NCBI GenBank assembly: GCA_964451325.1
Contig: CAYVHO010000006.1
Coordinates: 124,001-188,000 of the forward strand
DNA length: 64,000 bases
Direction: 5' to 3'
DNA from: JAADHI01 sp964451325
GTDB taxonomy: Bacteria > Nitrospirota > Nitrospiria > SBBL01 > JAADHI01
Below, piece by piece: positions 1-8,496 of the stretch (positions within the stretch are counted from its first letter, which is position 1; each line of letters begins with the position of its first letter). The notes beneath the pieces were generated by a model. It was given only the letters and a program-made list of their open reading frames with translations. It did no database searches and was not told the origin of the DNA. Both the position numbers and the translations under genes were made by a program.

Positions 1-769
1 CAACCTTAGACTCATTGTAGATGACAATATCGGAGACGATAATTTTGGCAAGACGTCGCGCCCCTTTAACGAGATAAGAGGATTCATCAATTTCAGTCTC
101 TGTTGTGATAGAGGAATGCTCCGATAAAACCTTGGGAGCTTTGTTTTCAGGCATTTTGTCAGGCGATATTTTGGAGGTCTCTTGATCCGCAGATTCCAAG
201 ACTTCTTTTTCTATTTCCTCTTTTACTGAGAGATGATGCTCAACCTTTGTTAATAGGTTTTTCTGGATTTCGTGACGATCAATATAGTCATCTGCCCCAG
301 CCCAATCAGGTGCTTCTTGTCGATATTTTGCATTTTTTTCAAACATGGAACCGACCAGGATGACGATGGTTTGAGCCAAATCGGGGCTATGCTTGATTTG
401 TTGGCACAATGCAGGGCCTGAGGTATCACTCAATCCACTGTCGATAAAAGCCAGAGCAGGTGGCTTACGTTGCATGTGCGTCAAGGCTGAAGTGCCGGAG
501 GGAATATCAATCACAAAGTAGTGAAGTGTTTCGAGCAGCGCTCTCATTACTTCCCGTGTGGCTTCGCCATCAATACAAAGTAAAATTGTTCCTTTGCTGT
601 CTTTGGGTGCTTCAAGTGGGTAAGCGGTGCTGGGGTCAAAAATGATTTCCGGGACGACTTTGATTTTCAGTCGGGTATCACAATGTTTACAGTCGACTTC
701 AGCGCCTGTTTCAAGGTCCTGAAACTCAAATGTTAGCGTTGTGTGACATTTTGGGCATTCGGTAACCAT
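1..769 (-). CDS. Zinc-ribbon plus response-regulator receiver protein (3' end outside window)
   Basis: Reading leftward from an ATG at 769 the protein begins MVTECPKCHTTL and continues with a second knuckle DCKHCD, so residues 1-35 form an MJ0042-type zinc ribbon (CxxC...CxxC). From about residue 60 (GTILLCIDGEATREVM) a CheY-like receiver fold follows, with ALAFIDSGL supplying the probable phospho-acceptor Asp. The second acidic-pocket residue usual at the first strand is not obvious, so phosphorylation is uncertain. After about residue 165 a charged, probably disordered linker follows and the frame is still open at base 1. An AAGGAG ribosome site lies 6 bases before the ATG. The MerR-like gene sits 38 bases upstream on the same strand, so the two are probably one operon. 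The output domain is beyond the window and the function is inferred only as signalling. Confidence 0.8.
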   Translation of the reverse strand, partial: MVTECPKCHTTLTFEFQDLETGAEVDCKHCDTRLKIKVVPEIIFDPSTAYPLEAPKDSKGTILLCIDGEATREVMRALLETLHYFVIDIPSGTSALTHMQRKPPALAFIDSGLSDTSGPALCQQIKHSPDLAQTIVILVGSMFEKNAKYRQEAPDWAGADDYIDRHEIQKNLLTKVEHHLSVKEEIEKEVLESADQETSKISPDKMPENKAPKVLSEHSSITTETEIDESSYLVKGARRLAKIIVSDIVIYNESKV

Positions 770-807
770 TATCGCTCCTTTTCAAGGCCCCCAGTTTCTG
801 TGCCTCT

Positions 808-1089
808 TCAAGACATTGTGTTCATCCTTGATTCCATCTTCATTTTTTGATGTTGCAATTTTCTAATTTTTTCAGCAGCTCGGCTGACCAGGTATCCTTC
901 GTCGGTCAGGGCCTTCACCGCTTTCAAAAAATGAAGGTCTTCGTAGCTAAATTTCTGATACTTTTTTTTCCCGTGCGGCTCCAACCTGGGTTTGACGACA
1001 CCGATGAGTACCCAATATTCCAATTGTCGGTAGGAAAGCGAGACCTGCCTACAGACTTCTTTTGGGGGATATTGTTTGTCATCCATCAT
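808..1089 (-). CDS. MerR-family DNA-binding regulator, HTH only
   Basis: A 93-residue protein with the MerR winged-helix signature: a PPKEVCRQVSLSYRQLEYW recognition helix, a wing (GKKKYQKFSYEDLHFL) and the start of the dimerisation helix (AAEKIRKLQHQKMKM). There is no effector-binding domain, so it resembles short MerR-like transcription factors that read local state or partner proteins rather than metals or drugs. Two adjacent ATG codons open the frame and no ribosome site precedes them. A TTTCACAA/TTGTGAAA inverted repeat lies 14-38 bases upstream. The zinc-ribbon/receiver gene follows on the same strand. Family assignment is good; target genes are unknown, though autoregulation is plausible. 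Confidence 0.82.
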   Translation of the reverse strand: MMDDKQYPPKEVCRQVSLSYRQLEYWVLIGVVKPRLEPHGKKKYQKFSYEDLHFLKAVKALTDEGYLVSRAAEKIRKLQHQKMKMESRMNTMS

Positions 1090-1102
1090 ATTTTATCACG
1101 CT

Positions 1103-1127
1103 TTTCACAATTCACAGGGTTGTGAAA
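1103..1127. promoter_or_regulatory. Inverted repeat, candidate operator of the MerR-like gene
   Basis: TTTCACAA, nine bases, then TTGTGAAA form an exact 8-base inverted repeat just upstream of the MerR-type start codon. A TAAAAT box lies between it and the ATG on the minus strand. Position and symmetry suggest a protein-binding site; the assignment is inference. Confidence 0.45.
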
Positions 1128-1316
1128 CTTTCTTCTGTTTCTAAGTGTATCAGCAAGTGATGTGCCGTTTGTTTTGTGGTCTTAAATATGGAAAATTTAG
1201 TTTAAATATTTATATATTATTGTATTAAGCCGAGTGTGCCCCGTATTCTTTTTCAGAAAGCCGGACAAAAAATGTCAGTTTCAGTTGCTAAACCTTTGTT
1301 AGTGCTGAAATTTTGT

Positions 1317-2276
1317 TCAGGGTTTTGATAAAACAGAGAGGTGTTTTTTGACTGAACGTGCGAGGGCATCCAGGTTATAGCCCCCTTCGAGACAGGACAC
1401 AATTCTCCCTTGGCAGTGGGTTTCAGCCAGGGCACGGATGATGGTTGTCATCTCTTCAAAGCCTGAATCACTGATTTCCAAGGCGGCAAGGGGGTCATCA
1501 CGGTGTGCATCAAATCCAGCCGAAATTAAGATAAAGTCGGGCTGAAAAGCGGCAAGGGCATCGGGAAGCTCCTTTTCAAAAATACGGAGCAGCTGCGAAT
1601 CTTTCGTGCCTGCGTGTAAGGGGATATTTAAAGTCGTTCCTTCTCCCAGGCCTTGTCCGCCCTCCTTTGCCGACCCGGTACCGGGGTAACAAGGGAATTG
1701 ATGGCAACTCAAGTAAAAAACGGAAGGATCGTCGTAGAAGGTATTTTGGGTGCCGTTGCCATGATGCACGTCCCAATCAAGAATGAAAACCTTGGGCAGA
1801 TGGTATTTTTTTTGAATATAACGCGCCGCCACAGCAACAGTGTTAAAAAGGCAAAAACCCATCGCATGATCCGCCTCAGCATGGTGTCCTGGAGGACGAA
1901 GCGCGCAGAAGGCATTCTTTAATGTGCCGGCCATGATTTGATCCACCGCGGTGAGCACCCCTGAAATGGCCATCTCTGCAGCCGCCAAAGAGCCGGGAGA
2001 ATAAGGTGTATCCGCATCCAGATAGATGTGTCCTGTTTTTGGGACTTTATTTTTTAATGCATCGGTGTAGTGTGTCAGGTGGATTTCAGAAATCCATTGA
2101 TAAAGATCAGGACGGGATAAGGGGACGATTGTTTTGAGCTGGAGTAAATCGGACTGTTTCGTCTTTGGGTTAAAAATGTGCGTATCTAAAACAGAAAGTC
2201 TTTTCGGAGACTCTGGATGACCCTTACCGGTGTCATGTGCTAAAAAATCGGGATGGGTGATGTAGCCCGTTTTCAT
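1317..2276 (-). CDS. Histone-deacetylase-family amidohydrolase (acetoin-utilisation/HDAC class II type)
   Basis: A 319-residue zinc amidohydrolase of the arginase/deacetylase fold; bacterial members remove acetyl groups from polyamines, protein lysines or other acylated amines in the cytosol. Visible active-site elements are RPPGHHAE (tandem His at 131-132), DWDVHHGNG (zinc ligands Asp169 and His171), AGFDAH (third ligand Asp256) and EGGYN (catalytic Tyr300). The N-terminal THPDFLAHDTGKGHPESPKR segment is typical of the bacterial subgroup. Length is that of the full family. The start overlaps the stop of the upstream MBL hydrolase gene by four bases (ATGA), implying translational coupling. 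The substrate cannot be told from sequence. Confidence 0.93.
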   Translation of the reverse strand: MKTGYITHPDFLAHDTGKGHPESPKRLSVLDTHIFNPKTKQSDLLQLKTIVPLSRPDLYQWISEIHLTHYTDALKNKVPKTGHIYLDADTPYSPGSLAAAEMAISGVLTAVDQIMAGTLKNAFCALRPPGHHAEADHAMGFCLFNTVAVAARYIQKKYHLPKVFILDWDVHHGNGTQNTFYDDPSVFYLSCHQFPCYPGTGSAKEGGQGLGEGTTLNIPLHAGTKDSQLLRIFEKELPDALAAFQPDFILISAGFDAHRDDPLAALEISDSGFEEMTTIIRALAETHCQGRIVSCLEGGYNLDALARSVKKHLSVLSKP

Positions 2277-2896
2277 CTTAAAAATGGATTTTTGGCCCGT
2301 TCGTGTCCGATATTCGTACTGGGACCGTGACCGGGATAAACTTGTGTCTCATCGGGAAAACTCAGCAGCGATTTTTTGATCGAATTCATGAGTGTGGGAT
2401 ACGAGCCTTTCCAGAGGTCTGTCCGCCCGACGCTCCCTGAAAAGAGGGTGTCTCCGGTAATCAGGCCAATATCAGGGATATAAAAACTGAGACTGCCTGG
2501 TGTATGCCCGGGTGTATGTAGCACCTCAACAGACTGCTTCCCAAATGAAATGCGGTCGCCGTCTTTTAAAAATTGACTCATATGAGGTGGATCAATATTG
2601 GGCAAACCAAATAATGCGGCCTGGGCTGCGACATGCTCGCAGAGAAACATATCATCCTCATGAAGACAGGTCGCAGCACTTGTTTTTTCGTGAACGGGTT
2701 TTGTTGCGCCAATGTGATCTAAGTGGGCGTGGGAGTGCAAAAGATGGGTGGTTTGTAGTTGGTGTTTTGACAAGATAGAGATAATTTTTTCGGCATCGCC
2801 ACCGGGGTCGATGACAATTGCCGTTCGGGTTTCCTCGCAGGCAATGATCATGCAATTGCATTGAAAAGGGCCAACCGGGAAGGATTCAAGGATCAT
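2273..2896 (-). CDS. Metallo-beta-lactamase-fold hydrolase, glyoxalase II-like
   Basis: A 207-residue MBL-fold hydrolase. HSHAHLDH (residues 54-61) contains the HxHxDH metal site, with further ligands in HTPGHTPGS, GDTLF and the C-terminal VYPGHG. The compact size, lacking the C-terminal helical domain of true glyoxalase II, matches YcbL-type or GloB-like hydrolases acting on thioesters such as S-lactoylglutathione. It lies between the PP-loop gene (19 bases upstream) and the deacetylase-like gene (4-base overlap), so the three are probably one transcript. The physiological substrate is unknown. Confidence 0.9.
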   Translation of the reverse strand: MILESFPVGPFQCNCMIIACEETRTAIVIDPGGDAEKIISILSKHQLQTTHLLHSHAHLDHIGATKPVHEKTSAATCLHEDDMFLCEHVAAQAALFGLPNIDPPHMSQFLKDGDRISFGKQSVEVLHTPGHTPGSLSFYIPDIGLITGDTLFSGSVGRTDLWKGSYPTLMNSIKKSLLSFPDETQVYPGHGPSTNIGHERAKNPFLR

Positions 2897-2915
2897 CGCT
2901 TTCGTTTCCTTAATC

Positions 2916-3920
2916 CTAATTGAGAACGGGCAGGGTTTCGGTTTGTGCGGCGGGGGGAAACTCTACCGTGATGTATTCAGATATTTCTCCGCGTTTTACT
3001 TCGATCATTTGTGCATCAAGCAAGCTTTTTTTAGAGTATTTGGCAATCAGGGCCGCAGCTTCATTCAGGATTGTTGTCCCTGGTGTTTTTTCGCTGGCAA
3101 GTACAGCCATAGGGCCGGAAAAATAGGGGCGAAGCAGGGTCATTTTATTTTCGCTGACATCGTCCTTAGAAACCTCCTGCAAGTGATCATTTTCCTCTGC
3201 ATCTCGACCGATGACCAAATGCGAACCATCAGAGAGATCAAAATGGCGACCGTAGCGTAGCAGACGGACTTCGGTCATGGTCGGGTCGGGATGTGTTTCA
3301 AGAAACTGACGCAGCCGTGTGGAGAAATTCACATCGGTTAGAAGACAGCCTCCGCCGGGCGGCATATAGGATTTGAGCTGAAGTGACTTAGCCCATTTGA
3401 GTTGTTCTGAGCGACCTCGGCCTTGAATATCCAGCAAGGCTTCTCGATTGACCCACCCTTCGGTCTCGGCTAAAGTGGGTGGGTTGTGTAAGGCAGAAAG
3501 GGGACGGAGAACCAGCCCCTTTGTTTTGCTGTCGCGGTCGATGATATCCATCGCATCTCGACGTTGTGACATGGGACGTTGCCCGAGCACTTCCCCGGTA
3601 ATGATAAAATCAGCCCCTTCTTCCTCCATAATCATGTGTGCGATGTCAAACATGTAAATGCGGCAGTCGATGCAGGGGTTCATGTTTTTTCCGTAACCAT
3701 ATTTCGGGTTTCGGATCAATTCAATATAGGCCATGCCTTTGTCCACGATTTTGAGCTCAATGCCGAGATGTTTGGCGACCTTTTGCACTTCTTCTTTACA
3801 TCCAAAGGGACTTTCCAAAAAGAGTCCGATGACCTCAATCCCTTGATCCAAGATGATTTTTGTCGCAAGCGTACTGTCCAGACCGCCCGACATGAGTGAA
3901 ATTGCTTTTCTTTTTGCCAT
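2916..3920 (-). CDS. PP-loop ATPase, tRNA-thiolation-like (ThiI/MnmA-related)
   Basis: The N-terminus carries the PP-loop SGGLDSTLA, the ATP-pyrophosphatase signature of enzymes that adenylate tRNA before sulfur transfer. A CIDCR motif around residue 90 and a GGGCLLTD motif near residue 205 supply cysteines suitable for metal or sulfur chemistry. The C-terminal part (from about residue 230) has the RLLRYGRHFDL and VIGRDAEEN pattern found in stand-alone PP-loop proteins often annotated as tRNA thiouridylases. It lacks the THUMP domain of ThiI and the typical TrmU barrel. The start is placed at 3920 because AGGGGA sits 7 bases before that ATG; an upstream ATG at 3944 has no comparable site. The exact modified base is unknown. 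Confidence 0.8.
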   Translation of the reverse strand: MAKRKAISLMSGGLDSTLATKIILDQGIEVIGLFLESPFGCKEEVQKVAKHLGIELKIVDKGMAYIELIRNPKYGYGKNMNPCIDCRIYMFDIAHMIMEEEGADFIITGEVLGQRPMSQRRDAMDIIDRDSKTKGLVLRPLSALHNPPTLAETEGWVNREALLDIQGRGRSEQLKWAKSLQLKSYMPPGGGCLLTDVNFSTRLRQFLETHPDPTMTEVRLLRYGRHFDLSDGSHLVIGRDAEENDHLQEVSKDDVSENKMTLLRPYFSGPMAVLASEKTPGTTILNEAAALIAKYSKKSLLDAQMIEVKRGEISEYITVEFPPAAQTETLPVLN

Positions 3921-4180
3921 GATATTCCCCTGATCCAGCGGCATCTTATCAATCGAGCCGAATATCTGTCAACTTCCAGACCTGTCTCTGTTTGATGCGA
4001 AAGCCACCATTAGAACGGCTGGACTAAGCACCCAGTCTGAATCATCAGGTTTTATCTAAATGAAAACCAGGTTTTTTGCACAGCTCATCTGTTTCGGCAG
4101 AAAATATTGCAAGACTCCTGTAAGGTACTTGATGTTTTCGGAAAAAGTACGATGAAAATTATTGAGGCGACGATTTAAAA

Positions 4181-5071
4181 ATGCTCAAAATGCCCAAATA
4201 TTATCGACAGCGGTTTTTACTGGTCTTGCTTGAACGGTCAGGTGGATGCCTCTCCAAAACGGATTTTCAAAAATTGCTGTTTTTATCGCACAAAGAAGCA
4301 GGGTTTTCGTATTATGACTTTGTTCCCTACCACTATGGTTGTTTCTCGTTTCAAGCGCAGTCTGACATTGAGTTGCTGGAATCCTTTGGCTGGCTGGAAG
4401 CGAAAGCCAACAGCATTCGTTTATTGTCGAAACCAGAAAACGGCTTGCCGCATGATGTTCTGATTGGGATTGATGATTTTACAGAAGATTTTGTTGGCTA
4501 TCGAGGTCAAAAACTGCTGGCCTATGTTTATGAACAATACCCCTATTATGCCACGCACAGTAAAATTGCCGCTGAGGTCATGCATGAGACGGCTTATCAA
4601 AAAATTGTCACTGAGCGAGACCGCTTGAAGGGGCAGAATAAAGTCATTTATACCCTTGGTTATGAAGGTCTTTCGTTTGAGCGCTATGCCAATCTCTTGC
4701 TTAGAAATGATGTACGATTGTTGTGTGATCTCCGTAAAAATCCCTTGAGCCGGAAGTTCGGTTTTTCCAAAGGAATTCTTGGGCGTTTATTGCCAAAATT
4801 GGGTATCGCCTATCTGCATCTCCCTGATTTGGGCATAAAGTCGGAGATGCGCCAGCAATTAAATACGGCGGATGACTATGCCCGACTTTTTAGTGTTTAT
4901 AGCGATACACTGCCGCAAAAAAAAGAAAGTTTGGTGTTATTGGAAACCTTGTTAGAGATGCATGAGCGCATCGCATTAACCTGTTTTGAGAAGGCACCTC
5001 ATCTTTGCCATCGCCATTGCGTGAGCGATTATTTGGAACGTGAGCACAAGATCAGGATTATGCATCTGTGA
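4181..5071 (+). CDS. DUF488 protein with N-terminal Panacea/DUF4065-like domain
   Basis: A 296-residue protein of two parts. Residues about 8-130 (KTDFQKLLFLSHKEAG, FVPYHYGCFS, DIELLESFGWL) resemble the Panacea/SocA-like (DUF4065) fold seen in antitoxins and phage-related proteins. Residues about 154-296 are DUF488: VIYTLGYEGLSFERYANLL at the start, DLRKNPLSRKFGFSK in the middle and the CFEKAPHLCHRHCVSDYLE signature at the end (Cys268, Cys276, His277, Cys280). DUF488 is widespread but has no assigned activity. Its stop overlaps the GTG of the next gene by four bases. The pair is flanked by non-coding DNA on both sides and is unrelated to its neighbours, as expected for a mobile cassette. The Panacea match is by pattern only. 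Confidence 0.72.
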   Translation: MLKMPKYYRQRFLLVLLERSGGCLSKTDFQKLLFLSHKEAGFSYYDFVPYHYGCFSFQAQSDIELLESFGWLEAKANSIRLLSKPENGLPHDVLIGIDDFTEDFVGYRGQKLLAYVYEQYPYYATHSKIAAEVMHETAYQKIVTERDRLKGQNKVIYTLGYEGLSFERYANLLLRNDVRLLCDLRKNPLSRKFGFSKGILGRLLPKLGIAYLHLPDLGIKSEMRQQLNTADDYARLFSVYSDTLPQKKESLVLLETLLEMHERIALTCFEKAPHLCHRHCVSDYLEREHKIRIMHL

Positions 5072-5898
5072 ACAATCTGCGAAAAGTATTTATTGCTGTC
5101 AAGACATACCCGACGCTTTCAAAAAAATATGATGAACTGGTTTGCACAGCAGGCATTCTGGATGATGGAAGCTGGGTTCGCATTTACCCTCTGCCGTTCA
5201 GAAAACTGGAGTATGACAACAGGTACAAAAAATATCAGTGGATAGAATTGCCCTTGATTAAAAACGAGAGCGACATTCGGCCTGAAAGTTACAAGGTCAC
5301 AAATCTTGCTCAGGTGGACTTGGTCGGGGATGTTATCGGGACGCAAAAAAATTGGGCAGAACGGAAGAATATTATCTTTGAGAAAAACGAGATTTATTCA
5401 GACTTGAGTGTTCTCATCAAAAAGGCCAATAAGAATGTGCTTTCAATCGCGATCTTCAAAGCATCTGAAATCCTGGATCTGGTGATAGAAGAAACAGGTC
5501 GAGAATGGAGTCTTGAGAGTTTGGCCTTGCTTGAGGAAAAGGCGAGTCAACTCTCCTTCTTTCAAACGGAAGAAGAAGTTAAAAGAGAGTTCTTGGTGGT
5601 TGATAAATTACCCTACAAATTTTCCTATCGATTCCGAGATTGTAATGGGAAAGAAAGTAAGTTGATGGTCATTGATTGGGAAATCGGGGCGCTGTACTGG
5701 AATTGCCTCAAACAAACAGAGGGCAATGAAAAAGAGGCACTGGCGCTGGTTAAAAAAAAGTATCTGGACGAGTTTTCTAAAAAAGACCTTTTTCTGTTTC
5801 TGGGCACAACCCAGCAGTTTCACGGCTGGGCAAACAACCCATTTGTCATCATTGGGGTTTTTTATCCACCCCTTGATGATCAGATGGCGCTATTTTAG
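5068..5898 (+). CDS. Conserved hypothetical protein, partner of the DUF488 gene
   Basis: A 276-residue soluble protein starting at GTG 5068 within the upstream stop (GTGA overlap), so the two proteins are probably made in fixed ratio. I do not recognise a named domain. Strikingly patterned segments are VFIAVKTYPTLSKKYDELVC near the start, DGSWVRIYPLPFRKLEYDNRYKKYQWIEL (described here in two parts: DGSWVRIYPLPFRKLEYD and RYKKYQWIEL), and the C-terminal LFLFLGTTQQFHGW followed by NPFVIIGVFYPP. These look like catalytic or nucleic-acid-binding signatures because they are short and rich in aromatic and polar residues. I recall pairs of this kind beside DUF488 in other genomes, but no function. 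Defence, repair or RNA processing are all open. Confidence 0.7.
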   Translation: MNNLRKVFIAVKTYPTLSKKYDELVCTAGILDDGSWVRIYPLPFRKLEYDNRYKKYQWIELPLIKNESDIRPESYKVTNLAQVDLVGDVIGTQKNWAERKNIIFEKNEIYSDLSVLIKKANKNVLSIAIFKASEILDLVIEETGREWSLESLALLEEKASQLSFFQTEEEVKREFLVVDKLPYKFSYRFRDCNGKESKLMVIDWEIGALYWNCLKQTEGNEKEALALVKKKYLDEFSKKDLFLFLGTTQQFHGWANNPFVIIGVFYPPLDDQMALF

Positions 5899-5940
5899 GA
5901 CGCTAATTGGCATTACATCCCGATTTTGATACTCGATAAT

Positions 5941-6002
5941 CCCCACGCAGGCGGGAATCTAAGGGGACAAAGCTCTGGATGTCCGCTTTTGCGAGCATGA
6001 CG
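5941..6002. repeat. Degenerate intergenic palindromic repeat, copy 1
   Basis: Between the hypothetical pair and priA, GCGGGAATCT (from 5951) faces TGGATGTCCGC (from 5976) as an imperfect inverted repeat, followed by GCGAGCATGACG. It resembles the common CGTCATTCCCG-type intergenic repeats and the better preserved copy at 26263-26342. Weak on its own; convergent placement between two genes would also suit a termination hairpin. Confidence 0.42.
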
Positions 6003-6069
6003 TGATGCTAAAAATTAAAACTGACACACGACCTAAAACTCGGGTCAATTGTTATCTGAAAAATAAGTC

Positions 6070-8496
6070 CTAAACAAACTGTTGTGGGTCGATTTCGATA
6101 TTGAGTCGCACGCCTTTTTTAGCGGATTTTCGCCATGTTTTGAGTGCGATTTTCAAGACTTTTGCGATTGTCTGTTGATCGGCCCCTTTGAGTAAAATTT
6201 GATAACGGTATTCTTCCCGTAAACGCAGGAGAGAGGCCGGGGCGGGGCCAAGCATTGTTACGCCTGTTGTTTTGATGGACTTTTTGATACACAGGGCGAG
6301 TGAATCTGCCGCTAAAATCGCTGTTTCTTCATCTTTGTGTCGCAGCAGCAGCAGGGCTAAACGGCTGTAGGGCGGGTAGTTCTGTGCCTTTCTCAAGCTA
6401 AGTTCTGTTTTGTAAAAATGTGTGTAATCATGTGTTGTTGCGGCTTGAATGGTGGGATTTTCGATTTGAAAACTTTGTACAATCACTTCTCCGGGATGTT
6501 CTCCGCGTCCTGCGCGTCCTGCGACTTGCGCCAGTATTTGAAAGGTGCGCTCCGCTGATCTGAAATCAGGCACATGCAGCGAAAGGTCTGCGGCGATTAC
6601 GCCGACGAGTGTTACTTTTGGAAAATCATGCCCTTTGGCGATCATCTGTGTGCCAATGAGGATGTCAATTTCTTCTCGTGCCATTGCCCCCAGTATTTTC
6701 CCATAAGCCCCTTTTTTTTGTGTGGTATCCCGGTCAAGACGTGCCGTACGTGCTTTGGGAAAAAGATGACGGATGCATTCTTCGATTTGTTCTGTGCCGA
6801 TACCCACGTGGGAGACATTGTAACCCTTGCAGTCGGGACAGTTTGTGGTGGGGGCGCTTTGATAACCGCAATAATGACAGACCAATTGTTTCAAACCTTT
6901 GTGAAAGGTCAGAGAGACGGTGCAGTGACGGCAAAGTGGCGTGTAGCCGCAGTCATGACAGAGCAGAAAGGGGGAAAAGCCACGTCGATTGACAAAAAGC
7001 AAGGATTGTTCGTTTTTTGCCAGACGTATTTTGAGGGCATCGTAAAGTTTTTGTGTGAAAAAGGGTCGCACCCAGTTTTGTCTTTCTTTGAGATTGACGA
7101 GTCCTACTGTGGGCAAGGGACGTGCGTCAATGCGTTCTTTGAGTTGTAGGGTGCGATATTTTCCCTTTTCTGCGTTAAAGGTGGATTCAAAAGAAGGGGT
7201 TGCAGAGCCTAAAAGCACGACGGCTTGTTCATCGCGAGCACGTACGAGTGCGACATCTCTTCCGTGGTAACGGCTGCCTTCGTCTTGTCGGTAGGAGGCA
7301 TCATGTTCTTCATCGACAATAATAATGCCCAGCGATTTTAAGGGGGCGAAGATGGCAGAGCGGGCTCCGATGACGATTTTGGCCCGGTCTTCTCGTATCC
7401 TTCGCCATTCGTCATAACGCTCGCCCGCAGAAAGCCCACTGTGCAATAAGGCCACTTGATCCCCAAAATATTCCAAAAACCGGGCGGCGATGTGTGTGGT
7501 GAGCCCGATCTCAGGCAAGAGCAGAATCGCCCCCTCTCCTTTTGACACAACGGCTTCGATGGCACGCAAATAGACTTCTGTTTTGCCACTTCCGGTCACA
7601 CCGTGTAATAAAAAAGCAGCAAAAGTGTTCAAGTCGATGGCGGCTGTTATTTCTTTTAACGCGGAGGCTTGTGCGGGATTGAGCACGATTTCCCCTTTTT
7701 GGGGATAGTGGGCATCCTGTTCCGGTTTTCTGAAAACAAGGGATTCCGATTGTTTCACAAAATCTTTTTGAATAAGGCTTTTGAGCGCTGGGCGGAGTTT
7801 GTTTGGAAAGTCGGTGCTTGCCAGCGTCCCACCCTCTGAAACAAGTTGTCGGATGATGCTGGCCTGGTGGGGGGCCTTTTTTTGAAGGGTGTTCGCTTGT
7901 TTTAAGGCTTCTTCGTTTGCAAGCTTTAGCGTGATGATGCGTCGTGTTTTTTCACGTACAGGGGCAGGAGTGCATTCCCATGTTTCGGAAATCAGGCCTT
8001 TTTTTTTGAGATCGTAAAGTGTGCGACTTAATTTTTCCCGGCCAAATCTTTTCCTTAAATCTTGTTCTGTACAGACTTTTTTTTCATGGAGTCTTTTTAA
8101 GATGTCTTTTTTTAAGTCGGACCACTTGGAAGTCGTCGGGATTTTTCCTGCATCACATAAATGAAACTTCCGGCGGGGCACGGCATGAATGCCTTGCGGT
8201 AAGGCCCCTTTAAGTACGCCGCCCAGTGGGCTCAAATAATATTCAGAAATCCAGCAAAGCAGTTTAAAAAGCGTAGGCCTAAAAAGGGTGTTTTGATCCA
8301 AGAAGGCCAAAATGGCCCGTGTTTTGGGCACATCCGGTGTGGCGACATTACGGACAAAATAGGCGACCTTCCAGCTACGTGCAAAAGGCACCAAGAGCCG
8401 CATCCCCGGCTCTAATTTTTGATTGAGCCCATGGGCTGGCAGGTGATAATGAAAGCGCCCTTCTGTTTCGGGCAGGACACATTCGATATACTTCAT
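6070..8496 (-). CDS. priA: Primosomal protein N' (PriA), replication-restart helicase
   Basis: An 808-residue superfamily 2 helicase that recognises stalled forks and reloads the replisome. The N-terminal 3'-DNA-end-binding domain (residues 1-110) is followed by a winged-helix segment, then Walker A HGVTGSGKTEVY (299-310), DEEH box (395-398), and a zinc-binding module with eight cysteines at 513, 516, 522, 525, 540, 543, 553 and 556. The later motifs GIGTEQIEE and QVAGRAGRGEHPG complete the helicase core. Length is normal or slightly long for PriA. Its ATG overlaps the stop of the glnE-like gene upstream by four bases, so both are on one transcript. Confidence 0.97.
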   Translation of the reverse strand: MKYIECVLPETEGRFHYHLPAHGLNQKLEPGMRLLVPFARSWKVAYFVRNVATPDVPKTRAILAFLDQNTLFRPTLFKLLCWISEYYLSPLGGVLKGALPQGIHAVPRRKFHLCDAGKIPTTSKWSDLKKDILKRLHEKKVCTEQDLRKRFGREKLSRTLYDLKKKGLISETWECTPAPVREKTRRIITLKLANEEALKQANTLQKKAPHQASIIRQLVSEGGTLASTDFPNKLRPALKSLIQKDFVKQSESLVFRKPEQDAHYPQKGEIVLNPAQASALKEITAAIDLNTFAAFLLHGVTGSGKTEVYLRAIEAVVSKGEGAILLLPEIGLTTHIAARFLEYFGDQVALLHSGLSAGERYDEWRRIREDRAKIVIGARSAIFAPLKSLGIIIVDEEHDASYRQDEGSRYHGRDVALVRARDEQAVVLLGSATPSFESTFNAEKGKYRTLQLKERIDARPLPTVGLVNLKERQNWVRPFFTQKLYDALKIRLAKNEQSLLFVNRRGFSPFLLCHDCGYTPLCRHCTVSLTFHKGLKQLVCHYCGYQSAPTTNCPDCKGYNVSHVGIGTEQIEECIRHLFPKARTARLDRDTTQKKGAYGKILGAMAREEIDILIGTQMIAKGHDFPKVTLVGVIAADLSLHVPDFRSAERTFQILAQVAGRAGRGEHPGEVIVQSFQIENPTIQAATTHDYTHFYKTELSLRKAQNYPPYSRLALLLLRHKDEETAILAADSLALCIKKSIKTTGVTMLGPAPASLLRLREEYRYQILLKGADQQTIAKVLKIALKTWRKSAKKGVRLNIEIDPQQFV

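Noticed and set aside
847..1125. Plus-strand frame opposite merR
   Set aside because: Shadow of the MerR coding strand without ribosome site or domain.
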